NCBI RefSeq assembly: GCF_000016185.1
Contig: NC_011420.2
Location: forward strand, 310,001 to 374,000
Direction: 5' to 3'
Source: Rhodospirillum centenum SW
Lineage (GTDB): Bacteria; Pseudomonadota; Alphaproteobacteria; Azospirillales; Azospirillaceae
DNA length: 64,000 nt
Part shown: piece by piece, positions 34,040-42,890 of the stretch
How the letters are laid out: every line of letters starts with the position of its first letter
Position numbering within the stretch: position 1 is the stretch's first letter
Notes under the pieces: generated by a model
Database searches by the model: none
Told to the model about the DNA's origin: nothing
What the model saw: only the letters and a program-made list of their open reading frames with translations
Made by a program: the position numbers and the translations under genes

Positions 34040-35632
34040 CTACTCCGCCGCCACCGGGGCGGGCTGGTCTTCCCGCCGCGCCGGCCCGGCCCGGCCAGCC
34101 TTCCGCGTCGGGTCGTGGCGGTGCATCTTCCAGGCGGCGACGGCGAACAGGGCCGCCAGTCCCAGCATGGTCAGGTCGAACCCGGCCAGGAGCCAGCGCC
34201 CGGCGGCCAGGGTGTCGATCAGGGTGAAGGGTGTGGTCAGGGCATTCAGCACCGGCAGCAGGGCCAGCAGCGCGGCGGCGGCGGCCAACTGCTCCACCCA
34301 GGCCCGCTTCAGCGGGCGCAGCAGCGGGTGCAGGAAGGTCAGCAGCCAGACCAGGAAGAAGACGTTGATCTCCCACCCGGCACGGTCGGGCAGATCCACC
34401 GGCAGCAGCCGGTTGGCCCAGAAATGCGCGGCGATCGCCACCGGCATGCCGGCCACGGCACCGACATTCAGATTTGCCACCAGCCGGTGACCGAACGGGG
34501 CGGGGGCGTCACGCCTCTGCGCCGCCCGCTTCACCGACCACAGGACCAGCCCCGTCGCCACCATCAGGGTGCCGCCGACCCCGGCCAGGAAATAGACCCA
34601 GCGCAGCAGCGGATCGGCGAAACGCCCGCGGTGCAGGCTGTTCAGCGAGGCGGCGACGGCGCGCGCGGCACTGCGCTCCGGCGTGCCCACCGATTCCAGC
34701 AGGGTCCCGCTGCGGGCATCGAAGCGCATCCGCGTGGCACCCCCGCCGCCGCCTTCCAGCAGGCTTGGATTGTAGCGTGGCGCCAGTTCCAGCACGGGCC
34801 GCGGCCCGGCCGGGTCGCTCACGACGAAACGGCCGACCGGCTGGCCCCAGGCCACTTCCGCCGCCGCCAGCATCGGCGCCAGCGGGGCGAAGCGGGAACC
34901 GGGTTCCACCTCCGGCGCGGGTCCGGCGGCCACCGTGGCGGGCTGACCGCCGCGCCCCTGCACCCCGGCCGCCAGATTGCCCCAGGGCATCAGCGTGCCG
35001 GCCAGCAGCACGAGACCCGAGAAGGTGATCATGACATGGAAGGGCAGCGACAGCACCGCCGTCACATTGTGGGCATCGAGCCAGGAACGCTGCCCCTTGC
35101 CGGGGCGGAAGGTGAAGAAGTCGGTGAAGATCTTCTTGTGCGTGATGACGCCGGAAACGATGGCGACGAACATCGCCATGGTGGCGATGCCGACGATCCA
35201 GCGTCCCCAGGTCCGGGGCATGGCGTACAGCTCGAAATGGAAATGGTAGAGGAATTCCCCGCCCGAGGTCTCACGCGGGGTCAGCAGCGCCCCCGTTCCG
35301 GCATCCATGTGGCGGCCGGACATGCGGCGGCCGCGCATCTCCCCCTGCCCGGCCTCCCGCCAGAGCAGGCGCACGGACTCCGTCCGGTCGGACGGCAGGA
35401 TCACGGACCAGAGGGCGGCGGTGGGGGCAAGCTCGGCGACCTTGGCCAGCGCCCGCTCGGGAGTCTCCGCATCCGGGATCGACCCGTGCAGCTCCGGCTG
35501 CATCCACCAGGTGATCTCGTCCCGGAAGAAGGAATAGGTGCCGGTCAGGAAGACGGCATAGAGCAGCCAGCCGAGGATCAGGCCGGACCAGCCATGCAGC
35601 CAGGAATTGACCTGGCGGAAACCCGGAACCAT
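34040..35632 (-). CDS. PepSY-associated transmembrane protein (PiuB-like)
   Basis: 530 residues. N-terminal FRQVNSWLHGWSGLILGWLLYAVFLTGT is the PepSY_TM hallmark. There are about four to six membrane helices with a large periplasmic portion containing PepSY-like segments (MRFDARSGTLLESVGTPERSAARA). Conserved His residues in the helices (LHGW, DAHNVTAVLSLPFHV, LHRGRF) suggest haem-dependent ferric-siderophore reduction, as proposed for FpvG/PiuB-type proteins. It lies between the DUF3649 and DUF3325 genes in the siderophore operon. Confidence 0.9.
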   Translation of the reverse strand: MVPGFRQVNSWLHGWSGLILGWLLYAVFLTGTYSFFRDEITWWMQPELHGSIPDAETPERALAKVAELAPTAALWSVILPSDRTESVRLLWREAGQGEMRGRRMSGRHMDAGTGALLTPRETSGGEFLYHFHFELYAMPRTWGRWIVGIATMAMFVAIVSGVITHKKIFTDFFTFRPGKGQRSWLDAHNVTAVLSLPFHVMITFSGLVLLAGTLMPWGNLAAGVQGRGGQPATVAAGPAPEVEPGSRFAPLAPMLAAAEVAWGQPVGRFVVSDPAGPRPVLELAPRYNPSLLEGGGGGATRMRFDARSGTLLESVGTPERSAARAVAASLNSLHRGRFADPLLRWVYFLAGVGGTLMVATGLVLWSVKRAAQRRDAPAPFGHRLVANLNVGAVAGMPVAIAAHFWANRLLPVDLPDRAGWEINVFFLVWLLTFLHPLLRPLKRAWVEQLAAAAALLALLPVLNALTTPFTLIDTLAAGRWLLAGFDLTMLGLAALFAVAAWKMHRHDPTRKAGRAGPARREDQPAPVAAE

Positions 35633-35638
35633 GGCGCC

Positions 35639-35965
35639 TCACCGCAGCAGGAGGAAAAGAGCCAGCAACAGGGCCGCCGGCAGCAGGATGCCCACCCAGG
35701 CCCGGCGCGGGCTGGCGGCGGCGAAGGCCCAGATGATGGCGGCCGTATAGACCAGGAAGGAGAGCATGGTGGCAGCCAGGGCCGCGTCCGCCTTCTCCCC
35801 CGGCAGCAGCACGGCGAGACAGGCCGCCGACGCGGCGGCCAGCCCGTAGCCGGCCAGGATGCCGGCCACGCTGCGCGACAGCACCTCAAGGCGCGAGCGC
35901 CCCCCGAAGCCGGGCTTCCGCCGACCCGGCGCCGGCGTTGACGTCGTCGTCGTCCGGGCCGTCAT
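35639..35965 (-). CDS. DUF3649 family small membrane protein
   Basis: 108 residues with three predicted helices; LEVLSRSVAGILAGYGLAAA and ATMLSFLVYTAAIIWAFAA match the family that accompanies PepSY and DUF3325 proteins. Its ATG overlaps the esterase stop codon (ATGA), so it is translationally coupled. The longer open frame upstream is antisense-like shadow inside the esterase gene. Function unknown. Confidence 0.85.
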   Translation of the reverse strand: MTARTTTTSTPAPGRRKPGFGGRSRLEVLSRSVAGILAGYGLAAASAACLAVLLPGEKADAALAATMLSFLVYTAAIIWAFAAASPRRAWVGILLPAALLLALFLLLR

Positions 35966-36942
35966 TTCACCCCTCCGGCAAAGCCGGCGGCGAAGCGCAG
36001 GGCCGGCGGCAGGGAGGCCGCGAGCGCCTCGCCATGCGACAGGCCGGGGAACTCGATGACATCCACCGACAGGTCCGGCAGGGCCCGCAGCCGCGCCGCC
36101 ATCTGCGGCAGCGCGTCGGCCGGGAAGCCCTCCCGTCCCGGTGGTGGCGCCTGCCGCACGGCATCGGCGCCCCCGTCGGGACGCGGTCCCTCCCTTCTGC
36201 GCCCCTCCCTTCTGAGCCCTTCTGCCCCGCCGCGGGTCAGCAGCAGGCGGGCGGGGGCGCCCGTGAAGCGCGCCTCTTCGGAGAGGATGAACCCGTCCTG
36301 CCACCAGAGCGACGGACTGGCGGCGATGTAGGTGGAGAACCGGTCGGGCCGGGTGAACAGGCAGTGCAGCGTGAAAAGACCCCCATAGGAATGGCCCCAG
36401 AGGGCCTGGCGCGCCGGATCGACGGCCGCGAGGGCGCCTACCCGGGGCTTGATCTCCGCCTCGATCAGGTCGAGGAAGGCGTCGGCCCCGCCGCCCCGGC
36501 GGCCGCGCTCGCGGTTCTCCCAGGTCTCCCCGGACAGCGAGGTCGGCGGGGTGTAGTCGAAGGCCCGCGCCACCACGTCGAAGCGCCGGTCGGTCTCGTA
36601 GCCGATGGCGACCAGCACGGGCGGGCCGCCACGGTCGAGGTCCTCCAGCAGCGGCTCCGTGAGCACCCCCAGGGCCGCGTTCCCGTCCAGCATGTGCAGC
36701 ACCGGATACCCAGCCGCCGGCGCGGGACGCCGGGGCACGCCCACGGTGACGCGGTAGCGCCGCCCGCCGTCGCGGGAGACGAGGCCGATCCTCTCGAAAC
36801 GGTAGAAGGTCGAGCCCCGGTCGGCGATCGTCGGGTCCATCGGCCGGCTGAGGTCGGGCTGGGCGATGGCGGGACCCGCGGCCAGCAGGGCGGCGAGGCC
36901 CCCCAGCACGCTCCGCCGGTCGGGAAGGGATGCGATGTCCAT
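35962..36942 (-). CDS. Exported alpha/beta hydrolase, probable ferric-siderophore esterase
   Basis: 326 residues. The N-terminus has a Tat-like signal (DRRSVLGGLAALLAAGPAIA). The catalytic nucleophile is in GHSYGG (about residue 165) and the likely catalytic His in GLSHGE near the end; the fold is the esterase D/IroE/Fes type. An Arg/Gly/Pro-rich stretch around residues 235-255 is made of 5-residue repeats (15-bp unit) not typical of the family. It lies directly after the FepA-like receptor gene, so it probably hydrolyses a tri-ester siderophore such as an enterobactin-type ligand. Start at the ATG at 36942. Confidence 0.86.
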   Translation of the reverse strand: MDIASLPDRRSVLGGLAALLAAGPAIAQPDLSRPMDPTIADRGSTFYRFERIGLVSRDGGRRYRVTVGVPRRPAPAAGYPVLHMLDGNAALGVLTEPLLEDLDRGGPPVLVAIGYETDRRFDVVARAFDYTPPTSLSGETWENRERGRRGGGADAFLDLIEAEIKPRVGALAAVDPARQALWGHSYGGLFTLHCLFTRPDRFSTYIAASPSLWWQDGFILSEEARFTGAPARLLLTRGGAEGLRREGRRREGPRPDGGADAVRQAPPPGREGFPADALPQMAARLRALPDLSVDVIEFPGLSHGEALAASLPPALRFAAGFAGGVK

Positions 36943-36969
36943 GAAGGGAAGCCTTCGGGAGAACAGGAA

Positions 36970-37002
36970 CCGCGGCCCCGGCCGGACGACCGGGGGCCGC
37001 GG
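36970..37002 (-). terminator. Strong hairpin between the receptor and esterase genes
   Basis: CCGCGGCCCC (36970-36979) pairs with GGGGCCGCGG (36993-37002). It sits right after the receptor stop codon and before the rest of the operon, so it is likely a partial terminator or mRNA stabiliser giving more receptor than downstream product. Confidence 0.6.
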
Positions 37003-37010
37003 CAGGCGGA

Positions 37011-39248
37011 TCAGAACGACGCGGTCAGGCTGAGCGTATAGGCCCGGCCCGGTTCGTTGTAGGTGTTGGCGCCGGCCGCCGACTGGGTGTCCTGACGGTA
37101 CAGCCGACGGTCGAACAGGTTGCTGATGCCGGCGGCCAGCCGGTAGCTGTCGTTGAACTCGTAGCTGGCATTGACCCCGAACAGGGTATAGGCGCCGCGC
37201 TCGTCCAGTTCCGCGCCGGTCGCGGCCCCGCCGAGGGAGTTGAGCCGCCGCGGCTCCTGCTTGCCGTAGTGGGTCATGGAGAGCAGCAGGGTGAGCTGGT
37301 CGGTGGCCTGCCAGTCCAGCGTGGAGTTGATGGTGTATTCCGGGATGATCGACAGCGGTTCCCCGGTATCCTTGTTCTTGCTCTCCGTCATGTAGGTGAA
37401 GTTCGTGTTGAAGGAGAGCGTCTCCAGCACCGGCACCAGGACGTTGCCTTCCCAGCCGGCGACGACGGCCTTGGGCACGTTCTCCCACTTGAAGATCCGC
37501 GCCCGCGTGGACGGGATCAGCCCGACCGGCACCATGCCGGCCTGGATGCGGTCCTCGTAGTCGTTGTGGAAGTAGGTGGCGCTCGCCGCCCAGCCATCCA
37601 TGTTGTAGACGAGCCCGATCTCCTTGTTCAGGCTGGTCTCCGCATCCAGGGCGTCGTTGCCCTGGATGTAGCAGCCGCCGCCCAGGCTCTGATAGGCCAG
37701 CGGGCAGCCGTTGCCACGGGTGTAGTAGAGATAGTTCGGATTGGACTGGTACAGGTTCGGCGCCTTGAAGGCGCGGGCGATGCCGCCCTTGACCTGCAAC
37801 CCGTCGAAGATGTCATAGGACGCATTCAGCGACGGGCTCCAGTTGTCGCCGAACTGCGTGTGGTGGTCGAAGCGCACACCCGGCGTCAGCATCAGCCTGT
37901 CGGTGACGGCGATGTTCGCCTCTGCGAAGACGGCGGAGGTGTCGGCATCGGCCTTGCCGCTGCGGCCCGTATTGTCGATGCCCGGAATGCTGCCCGAGCT
38001 GACAGCCTGGCTCATCGAGAAGGGATCGTTCAGCTCCTCCCGGCGCCATTCCACGCCCGTCGTCAGCATCATGTCCACAGGCACCGTCAGCGGAATGTTC
38101 AGCTCGCCGGTGGCGATGTAGTTCTTCAGCTTCGAGGTGACGAAGTTGGCCGTGGTGTTGATGTTGCCTTCACCACCACCGGCCAGCCCCTCCTGGAGGC
38201 GGGTGTTGTCGGTGTGCTCGTACTGGAACATCAGCCGCGAGGTTGCCCGCTCCCAGTCGCCCTTGTGGGTCAGGGAGGCGGTGGTGCGCTTCATGACATT
38301 GGTCTCGGCCCCTTTCTTCGCGAGGTCGGAGATGATGGGGGAGGTGGTCCCCCCCAGCGCGCGGTCGCCGGCATAGATGTTGCCCTGGCGCGAGTATCCG
38401 GCTTCGGCCTCCAGCACCTGGGCCGGCGTCATCTGCCAGCGCAGCAGCCCGTCGATGTCCTTGTTCTCCACGCCTTCGCGGCCGGCCGGGGGATTGGTCC
38501 CGGCGGCGGCGCCCGACGCATCCCGGTTGATGTCGGGATCGTCGCCGTCGGTCTTGTTGTAGTTGCCGTACAGGCGGAAGGAGAGCGCGTCCATCAGCGG
38601 CCCGCTGAGGCTGAAGCCGATTCGCCGGCTGTCCCCCTCGTCACCGCTCTCCGGCTGGTTGGTGAACAGCGTGACGGAGCCGGCCAGCGTGTCGGTGGGC
38701 GGGCGGGTGATGATGTTCACCACGCCGCCGCTGGCGCCGGAGCCGTAGCGCGCCGCGGCAGGGCCGCGGATCACCTCGATCCGCTCCACCTGCTCGGCCG
38801 GAACCCAGTTGCTGTCGCCGCGGGTGTTGCGCTCGCCGCTGCGCCCGAACCGGACGGAGTTGCGCGACGCGACGGGCTTGCCGTCGATCAGGATCAGGGT
38901 GTTCTCCGGCCCCATGCCGCGCAGGTCGATCTGGCGGTTGTTGCCGTACTGGCCCGACGAGCTGTTGCCGGTCAGGTTCACGCCCGGCATGCGCCGGATC
39001 ACCTCGGACAGGTCGTTGGCGGGCGGGCGCTTGGCGATGTCCTCGGCGGTGATGAGCGAGACACCGGGGGCCTGTTTCAGCTCCTGCTCGGCGGTATCGA
39101 CAACCTTCACGGTCGGCAGCACAAGGGCGGTTCCGTCGGTCTTCTCCGTCGCCGGCGCCGTTTCCTGCGCCAAGGCTGCATAAGGGGTGGCGGCCAGTAC
39201 CAGACCGATGGCCGTTGCGGTACGGCAGATCGTCAACCGGGCGTTCAT
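37011..39248 (-). CDS. FepA/PfeA-like TonB-dependent ferric-siderophore receptor
   Basis: 745 residues; start at the ATG after AAGGAAGG. Signal peptide to about residue 27 (YAALAQ). The plug contains ANDLSEVIRRMPGVNLTGN, RQIDLRGMGPENTLILIDGKPV and RIEVIRGPAAARYGSGASGGVVNIIT, which is the FepA/IroN/PfeA pattern for catecholate siderophores. The barrel ends in LTASF. First gene of the receptor-esterase-DUF3649-PepSY-DUF3325 operon. The Fur-box-like site at 39468-39489 suggests iron repression. Confidence 0.94.
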   Translation of the reverse strand: MNARLTICRTATAIGLVLAATPYAALAQETAPATEKTDGTALVLPTVKVVDTAEQELKQAPGVSLITAEDIAKRPPANDLSEVIRRMPGVNLTGNSSSGQYGNNRQIDLRGMGPENTLILIDGKPVASRNSVRFGRSGERNTRGDSNWVPAEQVERIEVIRGPAAARYGSGASGGVVNIITRPPTDTLAGSVTLFTNQPESGDEGDSRRIGFSLSGPLMDALSFRLYGNYNKTDGDDPDINRDASGAAAGTNPPAGREGVENKDIDGLLRWQMTPAQVLEAEAGYSRQGNIYAGDRALGGTTSPIISDLAKKGAETNVMKRTTASLTHKGDWERATSRLMFQYEHTDNTRLQEGLAGGGEGNINTTANFVTSKLKNYIATGELNIPLTVPVDMMLTTGVEWRREELNDPFSMSQAVSSGSIPGIDNTGRSGKADADTSAVFAEANIAVTDRLMLTPGVRFDHHTQFGDNWSPSLNASYDIFDGLQVKGGIARAFKAPNLYQSNPNYLYYTRGNGCPLAYQSLGGGCYIQGNDALDAETSLNKEIGLVYNMDGWAASATYFHNDYEDRIQAGMVPVGLIPSTRARIFKWENVPKAVVAGWEGNVLVPVLETLSFNTNFTYMTESKNKDTGEPLSIIPEYTINSTLDWQATDQLTLLLSMTHYGKQEPRRLNSLGGAATGAELDERGAYTLFGVNASYEFNDSYRLAAGISNLFDRRLYRQDTQSAAGANTYNEPGRAYTLSLTASF

Positions 39249-39467
39249 TATCGCCTTCCTTCGTCCTTCCAATTGCGATGTCCCACCGCGCCGGCGGGGA
39301 GCGGCATGCCGAACGGTCCCGTTGCGCCGGACCGACCGATCCGGCACGGGAAAAGATATGCGAATACGACGCAATCTCATTTCTGTATCCGGAACGACCC
39401 TCGGGCCGACCCGGCACATCCCCCTTCGGACATACCGCCAGCACTGCCATCTATCCGAACCGGGATC

Positions 39468-39489
39468 ATAATGCGAGTCATTCTTATTA
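39468..39489 (-). promoter_or_regulatory. Fur-box-like site upstream of the siderophore operon
   Basis: ATAATGCGAGTCATTCTTAT resembles the TGcgAaTcATTctcATT repeats found before TonB receptor genes. It lies in an AT-rich patch about 220 bases before the FepA-like start. A second, weaker candidate is around 39356-39384 (TGCGAATACGACGCA and following bases). The rest of the 328-base spacer (39249-39576) shows no gene. Confidence 0.6.
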
Positions 39490-39576
39490 CGACGCCGGCA
39501 TGATACGACACGGGTCCGCAGACCCTGCGGACCCGGCGGTGCGGCAGCCGGTCGCAGCCCGGCCCGGCGGATCGGA

Positions 39577-42570
39577 TCAGGAAGAGCGGCCCAGCAGACC
39601 GCCCACGGCGCGGACCAGCGCGTCCGCCTCCATGGGCTTTGGCAGCAGCGGCACGTCGCGCAGCGCCGTCGGCAGCCCGGCGAGGCTGGCATAGCCGCTG
39701 CACAGCAGGAACGGCACGCCCATGGCCCCCAGCACGGCCGCGACAGGCGTGACGAACGCTCCGAACAGGCGGGCGTCCAGCACCGCCGCGTCGATCCGGC
39801 GCTGCCCGACCAGGACCAGCGCGTCCGGCACCCGGGCGGCAGGCCCGATCACGGTATAGCCGGCGCCTTCCAGATGGCGGCGGATCATCATGGCTGTCAG
39901 CGGCTCATCCTCCACCACCAGGATGGCGGCCCGCCCCTGCGGGACCGGCACGGGGTCCGTCAGCGGGCTCCCCGGACGGGCATCGTCAACCCCCGCCGAT
40001 GCGCCGGACAGCCAGCAGTCCGCCGGCAGCCGGATGCGGCAGGTCAGGCCCTCGGCGTCCCAGAAGCGGTCCAGCCGGCCGCCGAGCTGTCCGGCGACGG
40101 TGCTGTCCAGCAGATCGGTGCCGAAGCCGCGGCGCGTCGGCGGACCCTGGACCGCGGGCCCACCGCGCTCCTGCCAACGCAGGTCGAGCCAGCCGTCACG
40201 CTCCTCCCAGGAGAGCCGGAGTCGCCCGGCCGGAACGGACAGGGCGCCGTACTTGGCGGCGTTGGTGGCCAGTTCGTGCAGGGCCAGCGACACCGGCTGC
40301 GCCGCTTCCGCCCGCAGCCGCACCGGCGTTCCGGTCACGGCGATGCGGTCACCGTCCTCCCAGGCGGCCAGTTCGTCGGCGACCAGCCGGCCCAGATCCA
40401 CCCCGCTCCAGCCCCCGACGGCAAGCAGGGAATGCGCGCGCGCCATGGCGCCGATCCGCCCCTCCACCGCCGCCGCGAACTCCTCCGGCGTGGCCGCCTC
40501 GGTCAGGCGGACGACGGCCTGGACCACCGCCAGCACGTTCTTCGCCCGGTGGTCCACCTCGCGCATCAGCAGGCGCAGCCGCGCCTCCGCCTCGCGCCGG
40601 GCCGTGAGGTCGGCCGCCATGCTGACGGCAAGCCGGCGGCCGCGGGCATCCACTCCGACCGGCGCCGACCGGAAGGACCAGAGGAGATGGCGCCCGTCGG
40701 CCGTGCGCACCTCCTGGTCGCCGTCGTCGCGCGGCCCGTCCAGGTCGTAGAGCGCGTCGAAGGCGGCGCACGGGCCCGGCGGCTCCGTGCCATGGGCAAG
40801 CCGGGTCCAGTCCGCCAGCGTTCCGATCTCCTCCGGCTCGTAGCCGGTGAGGGAGAGCCACGCCTGGCTGACATGGACGACGGTGCCGTCCTCGGCATGC
40901 ACCATGACCGGGAAGGGTGCCCCCTCCACCACCCGGCGCAGCACGGAGTCGGCGACCATGCGCTCGGTCACGTCCTGCTCGACGACGACGCCGGCGACGA
41001 TCTGCCCGGCGGCGTTGCGGACGGGGGCCGCGTTGTTCAGGTAGAAGCGCCGCCGCCCGCTGCCGAACTGGGCGCATTCCACCAGCTCGCCCCGCACCGT
41101 CTCGCCTGTGCGCAGGGCGCGCGCCATGCCCCATTCGTGCGCCTTGATCCGCTCCCCCGTCTGGGGCCACCAGCCGACCCAGTCGGCGTAGCCCTCCCAG
41201 GAGGCCGTCTCCGGCGGAAGACCCCAGATCTCCCGGTTGGCCGCGTTGTCGCGCACGATGCGGCCCTCCGCATCGGCGATGATGACGCCGACCGGCAGAG
41301 CATCGAGAACGGCGCTCAGCAGCGCCTCGCGCTCGGCCAGCTCCGTCCCCGTCGCCACCCGTTCGGTGATGTCCATGCCCGAACTGATGACGCCGGTGAT
41401 CCGCCCTGCCCCGTCCCGCAGGGTTGTGTTGCGCCAGGCGATCAGCCGTTCGCTGCCGTCCGGACGGCACACCGGGTTCTCGAACCGCTCCGGCAGGTCG
41501 ATGTCGCTCTGGATGCTGGCCTCGAACAGCCGCCGCAGTTCGGCACGGTGCGACGGCGGCACCGCGAGCGCCATCCAGTCCCGCCCGGCGAGGTCGGCAT
41601 CCGGCGGATGGCCCAGCAGCTCGCGGCCGGCCCGGTTGATCGTCTCGATCCGGCCCTGCCGGTCCAGCACCAGCAGGATGACCTGGGCGCTGTGCAGGTA
41701 GAGCCCCGCCCGGTCACGCTCGGCCCGGAGCCGGGCCTCCGTCCGGCTCAGGGCTCCCGCATGCCGGAAGATCGCCGTGGAGAGCACGGCGATGGAAGCG
41801 AACGCGATCAGGGCGAGCCCGAACTCGTTGCTGTAGAACCCGGCCCGGACACCGAGGCTCAGCACCCAGGTCGTGGCCAGCGGCGCCAGGATCGCCCAGG
41901 GCAGCAACGAGCGCGCCGTGCGCGCGCCCGCATCGTCCCCCGTCAGGGCACCGAGCCAGCCGCGCTCCGGCAGCAGCGCCAGCGTGCCCATGCCGAGCGC
42001 CAGCAGCGCCACCGCCGTGGTCGCCGCCATGCCGGCGACCACGCCCAGGCCTTCAAGCGGGTCCTGCCCGAACAGATAGCGGATCATCGCCAGTCCGGGG
42101 GCGAGCAGGCCCGCCGTGGCGAGCGCGGGAACCCAGGCCTGGAAACGCCCGCGGCCGGCCAGCAGCAAAGCCAGGGCCACCGGCAGCAGGCCGAGCGTCG
42201 TGCCGGGGGCCATCCGGCCGGACACGACCGTGTCGGTCTGCATCGCCACGGCGTCAGCGAAGAACAGGTGGTCGAGCGGCAGCGGCAGGTCGAAGGCGTA
42301 GGCAGCCGCCGTCCATGCGGTGACGGCGACGACCAGTCCAGCCGTCAGGTCCGCCGCGCGCCTGGCACCCCGCGGGCGGCAGAGCCTTAGCAGAAGCGCC
42401 GCTGCGCCGGCCATGATTCCGACGGCGGCGACCGGCTGCATCGCCGGTCCCCCCAGCAGGCGGGCGGGGGCCGTATCCCCCAGGCTCCAGCCGGTCAGGG
42501 CCAGGGCGGCCAGACCGAAGGCGAACAGTCCGCCGGACAGGGCGAGACGGAAAGGCATGTCCAGACGCAT
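39577..42570 (-). CDS. Membrane HWE hybrid histidine kinase with PAS domains and C-terminal receiver
   Basis: About 997 residues (a GTG at 42615 would add 15). Seven to eight membrane helices occupy about residues 10-270. Three PAS domains follow (one with INRAGRELLGHPPDADL, one with RIVRDNAANREIWGLP, one with VVHVSQAWLSLTGYEPEEIG). The HWE/HisKA_2 kinase core has phospho-His in REVDHRAKNVLAVVQ, an N-box in ALHELATNAAKYGAL and a glycine box. The last 120 residues are a receiver (ILVVEDEPLTAMM, Asp in AVLDARL). It follows the chemosensory cluster on the same strand, about 110 bases after the STAS gene, and may or may not belong to it. Confidence 0.9.
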   Translation of the reverse strand: MRLDMPFRLALSGGLFAFGLAALALTGWSLGDTAPARLLGGPAMQPVAAVGIMAGAAALLLRLCRPRGARRAADLTAGLVVAVTAWTAAAYAFDLPLPLDHLFFADAVAMQTDTVVSGRMAPGTTLGLLPVALALLLAGRGRFQAWVPALATAGLLAPGLAMIRYLFGQDPLEGLGVVAGMAATTAVALLALGMGTLALLPERGWLGALTGDDAGARTARSLLPWAILAPLATTWVLSLGVRAGFYSNEFGLALIAFASIAVLSTAIFRHAGALSRTEARLRAERDRAGLYLHSAQVILLVLDRQGRIETINRAGRELLGHPPDADLAGRDWMALAVPPSHRAELRRLFEASIQSDIDLPERFENPVCRPDGSERLIAWRNTTLRDGAGRITGVISSGMDITERVATGTELAEREALLSAVLDALPVGVIIADAEGRIVRDNAANREIWGLPPETASWEGYADWVGWWPQTGERIKAHEWGMARALRTGETVRGELVECAQFGSGRRRFYLNNAAPVRNAAGQIVAGVVVEQDVTERMVADSVLRRVVEGAPFPVMVHAEDGTVVHVSQAWLSLTGYEPEEIGTLADWTRLAHGTEPPGPCAAFDALYDLDGPRDDGDQEVRTADGRHLLWSFRSAPVGVDARGRRLAVSMAADLTARREAEARLRLLMREVDHRAKNVLAVVQAVVRLTEAATPEEFAAAVEGRIGAMARAHSLLAVGGWSGVDLGRLVADELAAWEDGDRIAVTGTPVRLRAEAAQPVSLALHELATNAAKYGALSVPAGRLRLSWEERDGWLDLRWQERGGPAVQGPPTRRGFGTDLLDSTVAGQLGGRLDRFWDAEGLTCRIRLPADCWLSGASAGVDDARPGSPLTDPVPVPQGRAAILVVEDEPLTAMMIRRHLEGAGYTVIGPAARVPDALVLVGQRRIDAAVLDARLFGAFVTPVAAVLGAMGVPFLLCSGYASLAGLPTALRDVPLLPKPMEADALVRAVGGLLGRSS

Positions 42571-42679
42571 CCGGCCGGTCCGTCGTTCCGGAGAGGGCTC
42601 AGGAATGAACAACACCCCTGAAAGCCGGACGTTTCATCCGCCGGGACAGGGATGCCCCCTTCAAACGGGCGGACTCCCG

Positions 42680-42880
42680 TCAAGGTGCGGAGAGCAGACC
42701 GGCCAGCAGCGCATCCGCCGGCAGCGCGACCACGGGCACGCCCGAGGCGCGGACGAGCTGCAGCACGGCCGTGTGCATGCCCTGGCAGCGGCCGAGGTCG
42801 AGCATGGTCACCGCCTCGTCCTGCATCGCCTCCAGAAGCGTCTCGGCCTCCTCCACGGCGCAGTGGCCCTCAAGGCGCAC
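42680..42880 (-). CDS. Small STAS-like protein at the end of the chemosensory cluster
   Basis: 66 residues from a GTG start with a GGGG site; ten bases after cheA. The pattern VRLEGHCAVEEAETLLEAM, then VTMLDLGRCQGMHTAVLQLVRASG, fits a compact STAS domain, but the usual phosphorylatable Ser/Thr is replaced by the QGMHT turn. A non-phosphorylated partner of CheA or of the stressosome proteins is possible. Weak similarity only; the start is uncertain because no ATG is in frame nearby. Confidence 0.55.
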   Translation of the reverse strand: MRLEGHCAVEEAETLLEAMQDEAVTMLDLGRCQGMHTAVLQLVRASGVPVVALPADALLAGLLSAP

Positions 42881-42890
42881 GACGGCCCCG

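Noticed and set aside
39249-39692. N-terminal extension of the FepA-like receptor to 39692
   Set aside because: It would cover the Fur-like site and lacks a signal peptide; the ATG at 39248 has a strong ribosome site and a clean signal sequence.
42571-42615. GTG start for the HWE kinase at 42615
   Set aside because: Not excluded, but it adds only 15 polar residues and lacks a spaced ribosome site; the ATG at 42570 is preferred with moderate confidence.
42655-42682. Terminator after the STAS gene
   Set aside because: Only a 5-bp stem (ACGGG/CCCGT) and a 3-base T-run; too weak to call.
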